From Carallia brachiata (taxonomy: Eukaryota; Streptophyta; Magnoliopsida; Malpighiales; Rhizophoraceae): DNA of 64,000 bases. This document shows positions 25,748-39,777 of the stretch, one piece after another. The position numbers and the translations under genes were made by a program. The stretch is from the NCBI GenBank assembly GCA_021464245.1, contig JADCRB010000062.1, forward strand, positions 330,616 to 394,615. The letters are read 5' to 3'. Below the pieces are notes generated by a model that saw only the letters and a program-made list of their open reading frames with translations, searched no databases and had not been told where the DNA came from. Position 1 is the first letter of the stretch; every line of letters begins with the position of its first letter.

Positions 25748-28665
25748 AAGGAAAATTTAGAGATTAGGAGGAAAGAATTTTACAGAAGAGAAGAAGAAAT
25801 GTGGATAAAAGGAAAATTTAGAGATTAAGAGGAAAGAATTTTACAGAAGAGAAGAAGAAATTAGAGAGAGAACTAATGGAAAATTTGTTATTTGTTAGTT
25901 CGACACATCTTCTATAACGTTAAGTTTACTTAAAATTGATTTTCTCCTAATACCAAAGCTTTTGTTGCATCACCATGTGAAAAAGTGGAGTTCATCAGAA
26001 ACTGAAATGCTACTACAATAGAAAAAGAGAACAGGCATTAACAAAAAAACCAGAAGCTCCTAATACATACTAAGCTCCTACTACCAAAGCTTTTCTCCAA
26101 AAGGGTATTCTGGGAACAATAAATCTACATGTAACATATAATTTGTGAACTAGTAAATCCAACAAAGAAACAGAAAATAGAATATGTGAATATTTCTCCA
26201 AGTGAATGTAATTATTTGGTGTAGAGTATGTTGTTGAGCCTATGATGGGTAGACTCAACTGTGGATAATGATATCACAAAGTGTTCCAATGAGTTACATT
26301 TGCATCTTACCTATGTAATATATAATTAAAAATGTGTTTGAGCTTAATATACCTTAAAAGCTTACGTATGCAGGTATATCTCAATTTTGGCAGACTTATT
26401 TTATGTCACAAAAAGAAATTGATCAATAGTTAGGCAAGAAAGCTTTATATTTGTATTGTATTTGTTTTAGCTATTGATTGCGCATCATCTCATAAGTTTT
26501 TTTTACCAATGAATCTTCATTGTTTTGCTCATTTTATAGATCAAATACTCCAACAAAGTAATAGGTAGTAAAAAAGAAAAAGAGAGAAAAAATACTAAGT
26601 ATCGCTCCTTGTTTTTCTCCAGGGATTGAGGATGAAAAAAATTGTTGTCATAATCCTCACATTGCATACCCGGACTGGTCAGGTCCACCCTACACTCATG
26701 AGGACCGACGCTCTCTGGAAAGAATTCACGACAAATGGTGCAAATTTTCTTACATTTTTTTTCCTCTTATTTCCTCTCTCTTTTAGCTCTATCTTCATTT
26801 ATTGGTTATCCTTGAAAGGCTTATTAGCGCCCTTTGGCTTGTTACGGTTCCGCTTAGCAACTATGCAAACTAGCCCACTGCAGAAGCTTGTGGATGAAGG
26901 AAGTGGGGGCAGGGGAGCTATCGTGGCACATCCATCATTGGCAAAAGAAAGTAGATGTAGAGAATGGAAGAGCCTTCCACACATCATAATTTGAAATAAA
27001 AAGAAAGTAAAGATAGCAAAATCGCAAAGAGTGAAGAGGGTAGAGGGTATAGAGGAGATGAGAGAGCAGAGAGTGCGGAGAATGTCAGAAAGTGCATGTG
27101 CAGTCTGGGGAATAATAGACATACATGTAATATACAATTTGTGGAGCATTATATAAACAGTAAATCTAACAAAGAAACAAACAAATAGAATATCTGAATA
27201 TTTTTCTAAGCGAATATAATTATTTAGTGTAAAACATGTTATTGAGCCTATGATGGGTGGACTCAACTATGGACAATGATATTACAAAATGTTCCAATGA
27301 GTCATATTTACATCTTACGTGTGTACTATAAAATTTAGAATGTGTTTTGAGACTAATATGCCTTACAGGCTTATGTATGTAGACATAGCTCATTTTGTAT
27401 AGACTCATTTTATGTATCAAATAGAAATTCATCAATAATTCAACTAAAAAATAAACAATAAAGCACTTGCAAGTAAAAAGTAATGATATAATTTATTATA
27501 AATAATACCTCTATGGACAACTTGGTAGAACAATATTTGAGAAGTTTTTTCGATGTTGCATAAGTTTCAATAATGCTTTTGTTGCATCAACATGTGAAAA
27601 CGTGGAGTTCATCAGAAACTGAAATGCTACTACAATAGAAAAACAGAACAAGTATTAACAAAAAACCAGAAGCTCCTAATAGATAATAAGCTCCTAAAAC
27701 TAAAGCATTTGTTGCATCACCATGTGAAAATGTGGAGTTCATCAGAAACCAAAATGCTACTATAATAGAAAAACAGAACAAGCATTAACAAAAAACCAGA
27801 AGCTCCTATTACATAATAAGTTCATAATACATAATAAGTTCCTAATACCAAAGCTTTTCTCCAAAAGGGAAGTTCTTGTCTTCGCCATCTTTCTTCTCGG
27901 TGTGAGGCCTCCCAACAGCGTTTTGATGCCAACCATTCTGCAAAATGAAATTAATTTACTTTGAGCAACCACGTTTCTAGATTCTAAAAATATTCAGATA
28001 TAGGTCGGATTTACACCCTTTTAGCTACAGCAACAAGGTGACAATGTCGGCCGAGTATAGCTAGTTAACTTAGAAATTGAATCAAACTTACCCAGCATTT
28101 CTCCTGGTGTGCCCTCAGGGACCTGCCATCGAAGAAACCATTCCCACAATTCTTGCATCGCATCTCCCAAAGGGTCTGGTCCAAATTGCAGCCATGAGGA
28201 ACGACCTTCTCTGGAAGCGTGCACTACGTGCAAATTTTGTCACATTTCTTCTTTTTTTCTTCCTTTTCTTTCCTCTCTCGTCCAGCTCTGTTCTTATCTC
28301 TTAGTGATTCTTGAACGGATCGTTAGGCCCCTTTGGTTTGTGGGGACAAACAAACAGAAAGAAATATGGCGGAATGGCGGTCTGGGAAGAGGACAGAGAG
28401 GACAATAAGAAACCAATGACTTATGCTGGGCGACTCACTACTGCGTGAAGTGCGGAGAGTGTCAGACTAGCCGACTTGCCGTTTCCCTTTTACAGGGAGG
28501 GAGTTGGCTGCTTCCATATTTTGCAATAAGGACAGCCATACTCGCTCGATTTTGGTTTTTCCTTTTTAAGTAGGATTGCGGGCAATTTTCTTTTTTTTCT
28601 TTTAATGAACACAACGTTTTATTATTTTTATTTGTGGCAATGACTGTGAAACTGACCTTGGATAA
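25748..28665. repeat. Array unit U9, type A
   Basis: A unit with few private indels, useful as a reference copy. It has H2 at about 26,585-26,992, a long open minus frame at 26,799-27,266, and H1 at 27,842-28,381. It matches U1 in the GTTAACTTAG and GCCGTTTCCC variants. It shares ATTCACGACAAATGG in H2 with U4, which breaks the simple period-8 pattern. Confidence 0.9.
27842..28381 (-). pseudogene. H1 pseudogene copy, U9
   Basis: It has the A-type lesion set and no additional damage except one A missing near the exon 1 start. Exon 2 is intact with both splice borders. Confidence 0.75.
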
Positions 28666-31569
28666 AAGGAAAATTTAGAGATTAGGAGGAAAGAATTTTA
28701 CAGAAGAGAAGAAGAAATGTGGATAAAAGGAAAATTTAGAGATTAAGAGGAAAGAATTTTACAGAAGAGAAGAAGAAATTAGAGAGAGAACTAATGGAAA
28801 ATTTGTTATTTGTTAGTTCGACACATCTTCTATAACGTTAAGTTTACTTAAAATTGATTTTCTCCTAATACCAAAGCTTTTGTTGCATCACCATGTGAAA
28901 AAGTGGAGTTCATCAGAAACTGAAATGCTACTACAATAGAAAAAGAGAACAGGCATTAACAAAAAAACCAGAAGCTCCTACTACATACTAAGCTCCTACT
29001 ACCAAAGCTTTTCTCCAAAAGGGTATTCTGGGAACAATAAATCTACATGTAACATATAATTTGTGAACTAGTAAATCCAACAAAGAAACAGAAAAATAGA
29101 ATATGTGAATATTTCTCCAAGTGAATGTAATTATTTGGTGTAGAGTATGTTGTTGAGCCTATGATGGGTAGACTCAACTGTGGATAATGATATCACAAAG
29201 TGTTCCAATGAGTTACATTTGCATCTTACCTATGTAATATATAATTAAAAATGTGTTTGAGCTTAATATACCTTAAAAGCTTACGTATGCAGGTATATCT
29301 CAATTTTGGCAGACTTATTTTATGTCACAAAAAGAAATTGATCAATAGTTAGGCAAGAAAGCTTTATATTTGTATTGTATTTGTTTTAGCTATTGATTGC
29401 GCATCATCTCATAAGTTTTTTTTACCAATGAATCTTCATTGTTTTGCTCATTTTATAGATCAAATACTCCAACAAAGTAATAGGTAGTAAAAAAGAAAAA
29501 GAGAGAAAAATACTAGTATCGCTCCTTGTTTTTCTCCAGGGATTGAGGATGAAAAAAATTGTTGTCATAATCCTCACATTGCATACCCGGACTGGTCAGG
29601 TCCACCCTACACTCATGAGGACCGACGCTCTCTGGAAAGAATTCACCACAAATGGTGCAAATTTTCTTACATTTTTTTTCCTCTTATTTCCTCTCTCTTT
29701 TAGCTCTATCTTCATTTATTGGTTATCCTTGAAAGGCTTATTAGCGCCCTTTGGCTTGTTACGGTTCCGCTTAGCAACTATGCAAACTAGCCCACTGCAG
29801 AAGCTTGTGGATGAAGGAAGTGGGGGCAGGGGAGCTATCGTGGCACATCCATCATTGGCAAAAGAAAGTAGATGTAGAGAATGGAAGAGCCTTCCACACA
29901 TCATAATTTGAAATAAAAAGAAAGTAAAGATAGCAAAATCGCAAAGAGTGAAGAGGGTAGAGGGTATAGAGGAGATGAGAGAGCAGAGAGTGCGGAGAAT
30001 GTCAGAAAGTGCATGTGCAGTCTGGGGAATAATAGACATACATGTAATATACAATTTGTGGAGCATTATATAAACAGTAAATCTAACAAAGAAACAAAAA
30101 AAGAATATCTGAATATTTTTCTAAGCGAATATAATTATTTAGTGTAAAATGTTATTGAGCCTATGATGGGTGGACTCAACTATGGACAATGATATTACAA
30201 AATGTTCCAATGAGTCATATTTACATCTTACGTGTGTACTATAAAATTTAGAATGTGTTTTGAGACTAATATGCCTTACAGGCTTATGTATGTAGACATA
30301 GCTCATTTTGTATAGACTCATTTTATGTATCAAATAGAAATTCATCAATAATTCAACTAAAAATAAACAATAAAGCACTTGCAAGTAAAAAGTAATGATA
30401 TAAATTTATATAAATAATACCTCTATGGACAACTTGGTAGAACAATATTTGAGAAGTTTTTTCGATGTTGCATAAGTTTCAATAATGCTTTTGTTGCATC
30501 AACATGTGAAAACGTGGAGTTCATCAGAAACTGAAATGCTACTACAATAGAAAAACAGAACAAGTATTAACAAAAAACCAGAAGCTCCTAATAGATAATA
30601 AGCTCCTAAAACTAAAGCATTTGTTGCATCACATGTGAAAATGTGGAGTTCATCAAAACCAAAATGCTACTATAATAGAAAAACAGAACAAGCATTAACA
30701 AAAAACCAGAAGCTCCTATTACATAAAAGTTCATAATACATAATAAGTTCCTAATACCAAAGCTTTTCTCCAAAAGGGAAGTTCTTGTCTTCGCCATCTT
30801 TCTTCTCGGTGTGAGGCCTCCCAACAGCGTTTTGATGCCAACCATTCTGCAAAATGAAATTAATTTACTTTGAGCAACCACGTTTCTAGATTCTAAAATA
30901 TTCAGATATAGGTCGGATTTACACCCTTTTAGCTACAGCAACAAGGTGACAATGTCGGCCGAGTATAGCTAGTTAAGTTAGAAATTGAATCAAACTTACC
31001 CAGCATTTCTCCTGGTGTGCCCTCAGGGACCTGCCATCGAAGAAACCATTCCCACAATTCTTGCATCGCATCTCCCAAAGGGTCTGGTCCAAATTGCAGC
31101 CATGAGGAACGACCTTCTCTGGAAGCGTGCACTACGTGCAAATTTTGTCACATTTCTTTTTTTTCTTCCTTTCTTTCCTCTCTCGTCCAGCTCTGTTCTT
31201 ATCTCTTAGTGATTCTTGAACGGATCGTTAGGCCCTTTGGTTTGTGGGGACAAACAAACAGAAAGAAAATATGGCGGAATGGGTCTGGGAAGAGGACAGA
31301 GAGGACAATAAGAAACCAATGACTTATGCTGGGCGACTCACTACTGCGTGAAGTGCGGAGAGTGTCAGACTAGCCGACTTGCCATTTCCCTTTTACAGGG
31401 AGGGAGTTGGCTGCTTCCATATTTTGCAATAAGGACAGCCATACTCGCTCGATTTTGGTTTTTCCTTTTTAAGTAGGATTGCGGGCAATTTTCTTTTTTT
31501 TCTTTTAATGAACACAACGTTTTTATTATTTTTATTTGTGGCAATGACTGTGAAACTGACCTTGGATAA
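28666..31569. repeat. Array unit U10, type A
   Basis: A unit with H2 at about 29,505-29,908 and H1 at 30,751-31,284. The TTAAGTTAG and GCCATTTCCC variants match U2. The GAATGGGTCTGG deletion near the H1 exon 1 start is private. Confidence 0.9.
30751..31284 (-). pseudogene. H1 pseudogene copy, U10
   Basis: It has the A-type lesion set plus private deletions at the exon 1 start (GAATGGGTC), in GGCCCTTTGG and in the pyrimidine-rich part (CATTTCTTTTTTTTCTTCC). Confidence 0.75.
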
Positions 31570-34464
31570 AAGGAAAATTTAGAGATTAGGAGGAAAGAAT
31601 TTTACAGAAGAGAAGAAGAAATGTGGATAAAAGGAAAATTTAGAGATTAAGAGGAAAGAATTTTACAGAAGAGAAGAAGAAATTAGAGAGAGAACTAATG
31701 GAAAATTTGTTATTTGTTAGTTCGACACATCTTCTATAACGTTAAGTTTACTTAAAATTGATTTTCTCCTAATACCAAAGCTTTTGTTGCATCACCATGT
31801 GAAAAAGTGGAGTTCATCAGAAACTGAAATGCTACTACAATAGAAAAAGAGAACAGGCATAACAAAAAAACCAGAAGCTCCTAATACATACTAAGCTCCT
31901 ACTACCAAAGCTTTTCTCCAAAAGGGTATTCTGGGAACAATAAATCTACATGTAACATATAATTTGTGAACTAGTAAATCCAACAAAGAAACAGAAAAAT
32001 AGAATATGTGAATATTTCTCCAAGTGAATGTAATTATTTGGTGTAGAGTATGTTGTTGAGCCTATGATGGGTAGACTCAACTGTGGATAATGATATCACA
32101 AAGTGTTCCAATGAGTTACATTTGCATCTTACCTATGTAATATATAATTAAAAATGTGTTTGAGCTTAATATACCTTAAAAGCTTACGTATGCAGGATAA
32201 TCTCAATTTTGGCAGACTTATTTTATGTCACAAAAGAAATTGATCAATAGTTAGGCAAGAAAGCTTTATATTTGTATTGTATTTGTTTTAGCTATTGATT
32301 GCGCATCTCATAAGTTTTTTTTACCAATGAATCTTCATTGTTTTGCTCATTTTATAGATCAAATACTCCAACAAAGTAATAGGTAGTAAAAAAGAAAAAG
32401 AGAGAAAAAATACTGAGTATCGCTCCTTGTTTTTCTCCAGGGATTGAGGATGAAAAAAATTGTTGTCATAATCCTCACATTGCATACCCGGACTGGTCAG
32501 GTCCCTACACTCATGAGGACCGACGCTCTCTGGAAAGAATTCACCACAAATGGTGCAAATTTTCTTACATTTTTTTTCCTCTTATTTCCTCTCTCTTTTA
32601 GCTCTATCTTCATTTATTGGTTTATCCTTGAAAGGCTTATTAGCGCCCTTTGGCTTGTTACGGTTCCGCTTAGCAACTATGCAAACTAGCCCACTGCAGA
32701 AGCTTGTGGATGAAGGAAGTGGGGGCAGGGAGCTATCGTGGCACATCCATCATTGCAAAAGAAGTAGATGTAGAGAATGGAAGAGCCTTCCAACATCATA
32801 ATTTGAAATAAAAAGAAAGTAAAGATAGCAAAATCGCAAAGAGTGAAGAGGGTAGAGGGTATAGAGGAGATGAGAGAGCAGAGAGTGCGGAGAATGTCAG
32901 AAAGTGCATGTGCAGTCTGGGGAATAATAGACAGACATGTAATATACAATTTGTGGAGCATTATATAAACAGTAAATCTAACAAAAAACAAACAAATAGA
33001 ATATCTGAATATTTTTAAGCGAATATAATTATTTAGTGTAAAACATGTTATTGAGCCTATGATGGGTGGACTCAACTATGGACAATGATATTACAAAATG
33101 TTCCAATGAGTCATATTTACATCTTACGTGTGTACTATAAAATTTAGAATGTGTTTGAGACTAATATGCCTTACAGGCTTATGTATGTAGACATAGCTCA
33201 TTTTGTATAGACTCATTTTATCAAATAGAAATTCATCAATAATTCAACTAAAAAATAAACAATAAAGCACTTGCAAGTAAAAAGTAATGATATAATTTAT
33301 TATAAATAATACCTCTATGGACAACTTGGTAGAACAATATTTGAGAAGTTTTTTCGATGTTGCATAAGTTTCAATAATGCTTTTTTGCATCAACATGTGA
33401 AAACGTGGAGTTCATCAGAAACTGAAATGCTACTACAATAGAAAAACAGAACAAGTATTAACAAAAAACCAGAAGCTCCTAATAGATAATAAGCTCCTAA
33501 AACTAAAGCATTTGTTGCATCACCATGTGAAAATGTGGAGTTCATCAAAAACCAAAATGCTACTATAATAGAAAAACAGAACAAGCATTAACAAAAAACC
33601 AGAAGCTCCTATTACATAATAAGTTCATAATACATAATAAGTTCCTAATACCAAAGCTTTTCTCCAAAAGGGAAGTTCTTGTCTTCGCCATCTTTCTTCT
33701 CGGTGTGAGGCCTCCAACAGCGTTTTGATGCCAACCATTCTGCAAAATGAAATTAATTTACTTTGAGCAACCACGTTTCTAGATTCTAAAAATATTCAGA
33801 TATAGGTCGGATTTACACCCTTTTAGCTACAGCAACAAGGTGACAATGTCGGCCGAGTATAGCTAGTTAAGTTAGAAATTGAATCAAACTTACCCAGCAT
33901 TTCTCCTGGTGCCCTCAGGGACCTGCCATCGAAGAAACCATTCCCACAATTCTTGCATCGCATCTCCCAAAGGTCTGGTCCAAATTGCAGCCATGAGGAA
34001 CGACCTTCTCTGGAAGCGTGCACTACGTGCAAATTTTGTCACATTTCTTCTTTTTTCTTCCTTTTCTTTCCTCTCTCGTCCAGCTCTGTTCTTATCTCTT
34101 AGTGATTCTTGAACGGATCGTTAGGCCCTTTGGTTTGTGGGGACAAACAAACAGAAAGAAAATATGGCGGAATGACGGTCTGGGAAGAGGACAGAGAGGA
34201 CAATAAGAAACCAATGACTTATGCTGGGCGACTCACTACTACTGCGTGAAGTGCGGAGAGTGTCAGACTAGCCGACTTGCCATTTCCCTTTTACAGGGAG
34301 GGAGTTGGCTGCTTCCAATTTTGCAATAAGGACAGCCATACTCGCTCGATTTTGGTTTTTCCTTTTTAAGTAGGATTGCGGGCAATTTTCTTTTTTTTCT
34401 TTTAATGAACACAACGTTTTTATTATTTTATTTGTGGCAAGACTGTGAAACTGACCTTGGATAA
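31570..34464. repeat. Array unit U11, type A
   Basis: A unit with H2 at about 32,405-32,803 and H1 at 33,645-34,179. TTAAGTTAG, GAATGACGG and GCCATTTCCC match U3. It is dense in private single-base and short deletions (for example near 32,740-32,790, 33,010 and 33,715). Confidence 0.9.
33645..34179 (-). pseudogene. H1 pseudogene copy, U11
   Basis: It has the A-type lesion set plus private losses in exon 1 (TCCTGGTGCCC, CCAAAGGTCTGG, GGCCCTTTGG) and in exon 2 (GGCCTCCAACAGC). The losses within shared motifs resemble those in U2. Confidence 0.75.
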
Positions 34465-36230
34465 AAGGAAAATTTAGAGATTAGGAGGAAAGAATTTTAC
34501 AGAAGAGAAGAAGAAATGTGGATAAAGGAAAATTTAAGATTAAGAGGAAGAATTTTACAGAAGAGAAGAAGAATTAGAGAGAGAACTAATGGAAATTTGT
34601 TATTTGTTAGTTCGACACATCTTCTATAACGTTAAGTTTACTTAAAATTGATTTTCTCCTAATACCAAAGCTTTTGTTGCATCACCATGTGAAAAAGTGG
34701 AGTTCATCAGAAACTGAAATGCTACTACAATAGAAAAAGAGAACAGGCATTAACAAAAAAACCAGAAGCTCCTAATACATACTAAGCTCCTACTACCAAA
34801 CTTTTCTCCAAAAGGGTATCTGGGAACAATAAATCTACATGTAACATATAATTTGTGAACTAGTAATCCAACAAAGAAACAGAAAAATAGAATATGTGAA
34901 TATTTCTCCAAGTGAATGTAATTATTTGGTGTAAGTATGTTGTTGAGCCTATGGGTAGACTCAACTGTGGATAATGAATCACAAAGTGTTCCAATGAGTT
35001 ACATTTGCATCTTACCTATGTAATATATAATTAAAAATGTGTTTGAGCTTAATATACCTTAAAAGCTTACGTATGCAGGTATATCTCAATTTTGGCAGAC
35101 TTATTTTATGTCACAAAAAGAAATTGATCAATAGTTAGGCAAGAAAGCTTTATTTTGTATTGTATTTGTTTTAGCTATTGATTGCGCATCATCTCATAAG
35201 TTTTTTTTACCAATGAATCTTCATTGTTTTGCTCATTTTATAGATCAAATACTCCAACAAAGTAATAGGTAGTAAAAAAGAAAAGAGAGAAAAAATACTG
35301 AGTATCGCTCCTTGTTTTTCTCCAGGGATTGAGGATGAAAAAAATTGTTGTCATAATCCTCACATTGCATACCCGGACTGGTCAGGTCCACCCTACACTC
35401 ATGAGGACCGACGCTCTCTGGAAAGAATTCACACAAATGGTGCAAATTTTCTTACATTTTTTTTCCTCTTATTTCCTCTCTCTTTTAGCTCTATCTTCAT
35501 TTATTGGTTATCCTTGAAAGGCTTATTAGCGCCCTTTGGCTTGTTACGGTTCCGCTTAGCAACTATGCAACTAGCCCACTGCAGAAGCTTGTGGATGAAG
35601 GAAGTGGGGGCAGGGGAGCTATCGTGGCACATCCATCATTGGCAAAAGAAAGTAGATGTAGAGAATGGAAGAGCCTTCCACACATCATAATTTGAAATAA
35701 AAAGAAAGTAAAGATAGCAAAATCGCAAAGAGTGAAGAGGGTAGAGGGTATAGAGGAGATGAGAGAGCAGAGAGTGCGGAGAATGTCAGAAAGTGCATGT
35801 GCAGTCTAGGGAATAATAGATATACATGTAATATACAATTTGTGGACCATTATATAAATAGTAAATCTAACAAAGAAACAAACAAATAGAATATCTGAAT
35901 ATTTTTCTAAGCGAATATAATTATTTAGTGTAGAACATGTTATTGAGCTTATGATGGGTAGACTCAACTATGGACAATGATATTACAAAATGTTCCAATG
36001 AGTCATATTTACATCTTACGTGTGTACTATAAAATTTAGAATGTGTTTTGAGACTAATATGCCTTACAAGCTTCTGTATGTAGACATAGCTCATTTTTAT
36101 AGACTCATTTTATGTATCAAATAGAAATTCATCAATAATTCAACTAAAAGATAAACAACAAAGCACTTGCAAGTAAAAAGTAATGATATAATTTATTATA
36201 AATAGTATCTCTATGGACAACTTGGTAGAA

Positions 36231-36580
36231 TAGTGAATAATTTTGCACAGTTTTATGTGTTTGTACTTTCAATTAAATATGGTATTTCAATTGCATTTGT
36301 AAATTCAACAATTATATTTTAAGACCATTTTGAGTAGTCAGAAGAAGTAATCATAATTTAGTTGGTAATCATATGCAAAGACTAGCACAGGTTTCGCAAT
36401 TTTTTTTATGTGGTTAAAAATAAATAAGGTGGATTCATTTCATTTTTACTTGGAATTAAAGCTTAATTAAATGTTCCTCTATTGCAGTGGCATTTCATTT
36501 GCTGCACCAAAAGCAAGCAATCATTTGGAAGTCATTACCAGTGACAAGTTCTTATAACAACATGAGAATGAGCACAAATA
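36231..36580 (+). pseudogene. Insert with terminal-exon remnant, U12
   Basis: B-type version matching U4, with a private three-base loss in AACAATTATATTTT. Confidence 0.5.
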
Positions 36581-36874
36581 ACAATATTTGAAAAGTTTTT
36601 TCGATTTTGCATAAGTTTCAATAATGCTTTTGTCGCATCAACATGTGAAAACGTCGAGTTTATCAGAAACTGAAATGCTACTACAATAGAAAAACAAAAC
36701 AAGCATTAACAAAAAATTAGAAGCTCCTAATAGATAATAAGCTCCTAAAACTAAAGCATTTATTGCATCACCATGTGAAAATGTGGAGTTCATCAGAAAC
36801 CAAAATGCTACTATAATAGAAAAACAGAACAAGCATCAACAAAAAACCAGAAGCTCCTAATACATAATAAGTTT

Positions 36875-37450
36875 CTAATACCAAAGCTTTTCTCCAAAAG
36901 GGAAGTTCTTGTCTTCGCCATCTTTCTTCTCGATGTGAGGCCTCCCAAAAGCGTTTTGATGCCAACCATTCTGCAAAATGAAAATAATTTACTTTGAGCA
37001 ACCACGTTTCTAGATTCTAAAAATATTCAGATATAGGTCAGATTTACACCCTTTTAGCTACAACAACAAAGTGACAATGTCGACAAGTATAGCTAGTTAA
37101 CTTAGAAATTGAATCAAACTTACCTAGCATTTCTCCTGGTGTGCCCTCAGGGACCTACCATCGAAGAAACCATTCCCACAATTCTTGCATCGCATTTCCC
37201 GAAGGGTCTGGTCCAACTTGCAGCTATGAGGAACGACCTTCTCTGGATGCGTGCACAACGTACAAATTTTGTCACATTTTTTCTTTATTTCTTCCTCTTC
37301 TTTCCTCTCTCGTTCAGCTCTGTTCTTCATCTCTTGGTGATTCTTGAACGGATCGTTAGGCCCCTTTGGTTTGTGGGGACAAACAAACAGAAAGCAAATA
37401 TGGCGGAATGGCGGTCTGGGAAGAGGACAAAGAGGACAATAAGAAACCAA
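36875..37450 (-). pseudogene. H1 module with open exon 1, U12 (type B)
   Basis: Its predicted 108-codon exon 1 frame is the same as that of U4, 25.7 kb to the left, including the TAG before the donor. Exon 2 is open. Near identity of the two copies fits a recent segmental duplication and does not by itself show selection. Confidence 0.65.
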
Positions 37451-39424
37451 TGACTTATGCTGGGCGACTCGCTACTGCGTGAAGTGCGGAGAGTGTCAGA
37501 CTAGCCGACGTCGTTTCCCTTTTACAGGGAGGGAGTTGGCTGCTTCCATTTTTTGCAATAAGGACAGCCCTGCTCGATCGATTTTGGTTTTTCCTTTTTA
37601 AATAGGGATTGCGGGCACTTTTCTTTTTTTTTTTTTTTAATGAACACAACGTTAATTACTTTTATTTGTGGCAATGACTGTGAAATCGACCTTGGATAAA
37701 AGGAAAATTTAGAGATTAAGAGGAAAGAATTTTACAGAAGAGAAGAAGAAATTAGAGAGGGAACTAATGAAAAATCTGTTATTTGTTAGTTCGACACATC
37801 TTCTATAACGTTAAGTTTACTGAAAATTGATTTACTCCTAATACCAAAGCTTTTGTTGCATCACCATGTGAAAAAGTGGAGTTCATCAGAAACTGAAATG
37901 CTACTACAATAGAAAAACAGAACGAGCATTAAAAAAAAAGCCAGAAGCTCCTAATACACTAAGCTCCTAATACCAAAGCTTTTCTCCAAAAGGGTAATCT
38001 GGGAACAATAAATTTACATGTAACATGTAATTTGTGAACTAGTAAATCTAACAAAGAAACAAAAAATAGAATATAAATATTTCTCCAAGTGAATGTAATT
38101 ATTTGGTGTAGTGTGTGTTGTTGAGCCTATGATGGGTAGACTCAACTATGGATAATGATTACAAAGTATTCCAATGAGTTATATTTACATCTTACCTGTG
38201 TAATAATTAAAAATGTGTTTTGAGCTTAATATACCTTAAAAGCTTACGTATGCAAGTATATCTCAATTTTGGCAGACTTATTTTATATCTCAAAAGAAAT
38301 TGATCAATAGTTAGGCAAGAAAGTTTTATTTATGTATTGTATTTGTTTTGGCCATTGGTTGTGCATCATCTCATAAGTTTTTTTTACCAATGAATCTTCA
38401 TTGTTTTGCTCATTTTATAGATCAAACACTTCAACAAATTAATAGCTAGTAAAAAAGAAAAAGAGAGAAAAAAATACTGAGTATCGCTCCTTGTGTTTCT
38501 CCAGGGATTGAGGATGAAAAAAATTATTGTCATAATCCTCGCATTGTATACTCGGACTGGTCAGGTCCACCTTACACCCATGAGAACCGACGCTCTTTGG
38601 AAAGAGTTCACCACAAATGGTGCAAATTTTCTTACATTTTTTTTCCTCTTATTTCCTCTCTTTCAGGTCTATCTTCATTTATTGGTTATCCTTGAAAGGC
38701 TTATAAGGGCCCTTTGGTTTGTTACGGTTCCGCTTGGAAATTATGCAAACTAGCCCACAGCAAAAGCTTGTGGATGGAGGAAGTGGGGATAGGGACAGGG
38801 GTAGGGGAGCTATCGTGACACATCCATCATTGGCAAAAGAAAATGGATGCAGAGAATGGAGGAGCCTTGCATACATCATAATTTGAAATAAAAAGAAAGT
38901 AAAGATAGCAAAATCGTAAAGAGTGAGGAGGGTAGAGGGTATAGAGGAGATGAGAGAGCAGAAAGTAGAGAAGTAAAGAATGTCAAAGTGCATGTGCAGT
39001 CTGGGGAATAATAGATATACATGTAATATACAATTTGTGGACCATTATATAAATATTAAATCTAACAAAGAAACAAACAAATAGAATATCTGAAATTTTT
39101 CTAAGCGAATATAATTATTTAGTATAGAACGTGTTATTGAGCCTATGATGGGTAGACTCAACTATGGACAATGATATTACAAAATGTTCCAATGAGTCAT
39201 ATTTAAATCTTACGAGTGTACCATAAAATTTAGAATGTGTTTTGAGACTAATATGCCTTACAAGCTTATGTATGTAGACATAGCTCATTTTTTATAGACT
39301 CATTTTATGTATCAAATAAATATTCATCAATAATTCAACTAAAACATAAACAATAAAGCATTTGCAAGTAAAAAGTATAATAGAATTTATTATAAATAAT
39401 ACCTCTATGGACAACTTGGTAGAA

Positions 39425-39777
39425 TAGTGAATAATTTTGCACAGTTTTATGTCTTTTTACTTTCAATTAAATATGGTATTTCAATTGCATTTGTAAATTC
39501 AACAATAATTATATTTTAAGACCATTTTGAGTAGTCAGAAGAAGTAATCATAATTTAGTTGGTAATCATATGCAAAGACTAGCACAGGTTTCGCGATTTT
39601 TTTTATGTGGTTAAAAAGAAATAAGGTGGATTCATTTAATTTTTACTTGTAATTAAAACATAAATAAATGTACCTCTATTGCAGTGACATTTCATTTGCT
39701 GCACCAAAAGCAAGCAATCATTTGGAAGTCATTACCAGTGACAAGTTCTTATAACAACATGGGAATGAGCACAAAAA
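39425..39777 (+). pseudogene. Insert with terminal-exon remnant, U13
   Basis: C-type version matching U5 (Asp at the first codon). Confidence 0.5.

Larger units (their letters stand above)
34465..37699. repeat. Array unit U12, type B
   Basis: B unit that is the long-range copy of U4, with H2 at about 35,290-35,693, the insert at 36,231-36,580 and H1 at 36,875-37,450. It shares ACGTCGAGTTTATCAG, GACCTACCATCG and TAAAAATAAATAAGG with U4. The first 500 bases carry several private deletions. Confidence 0.92.
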
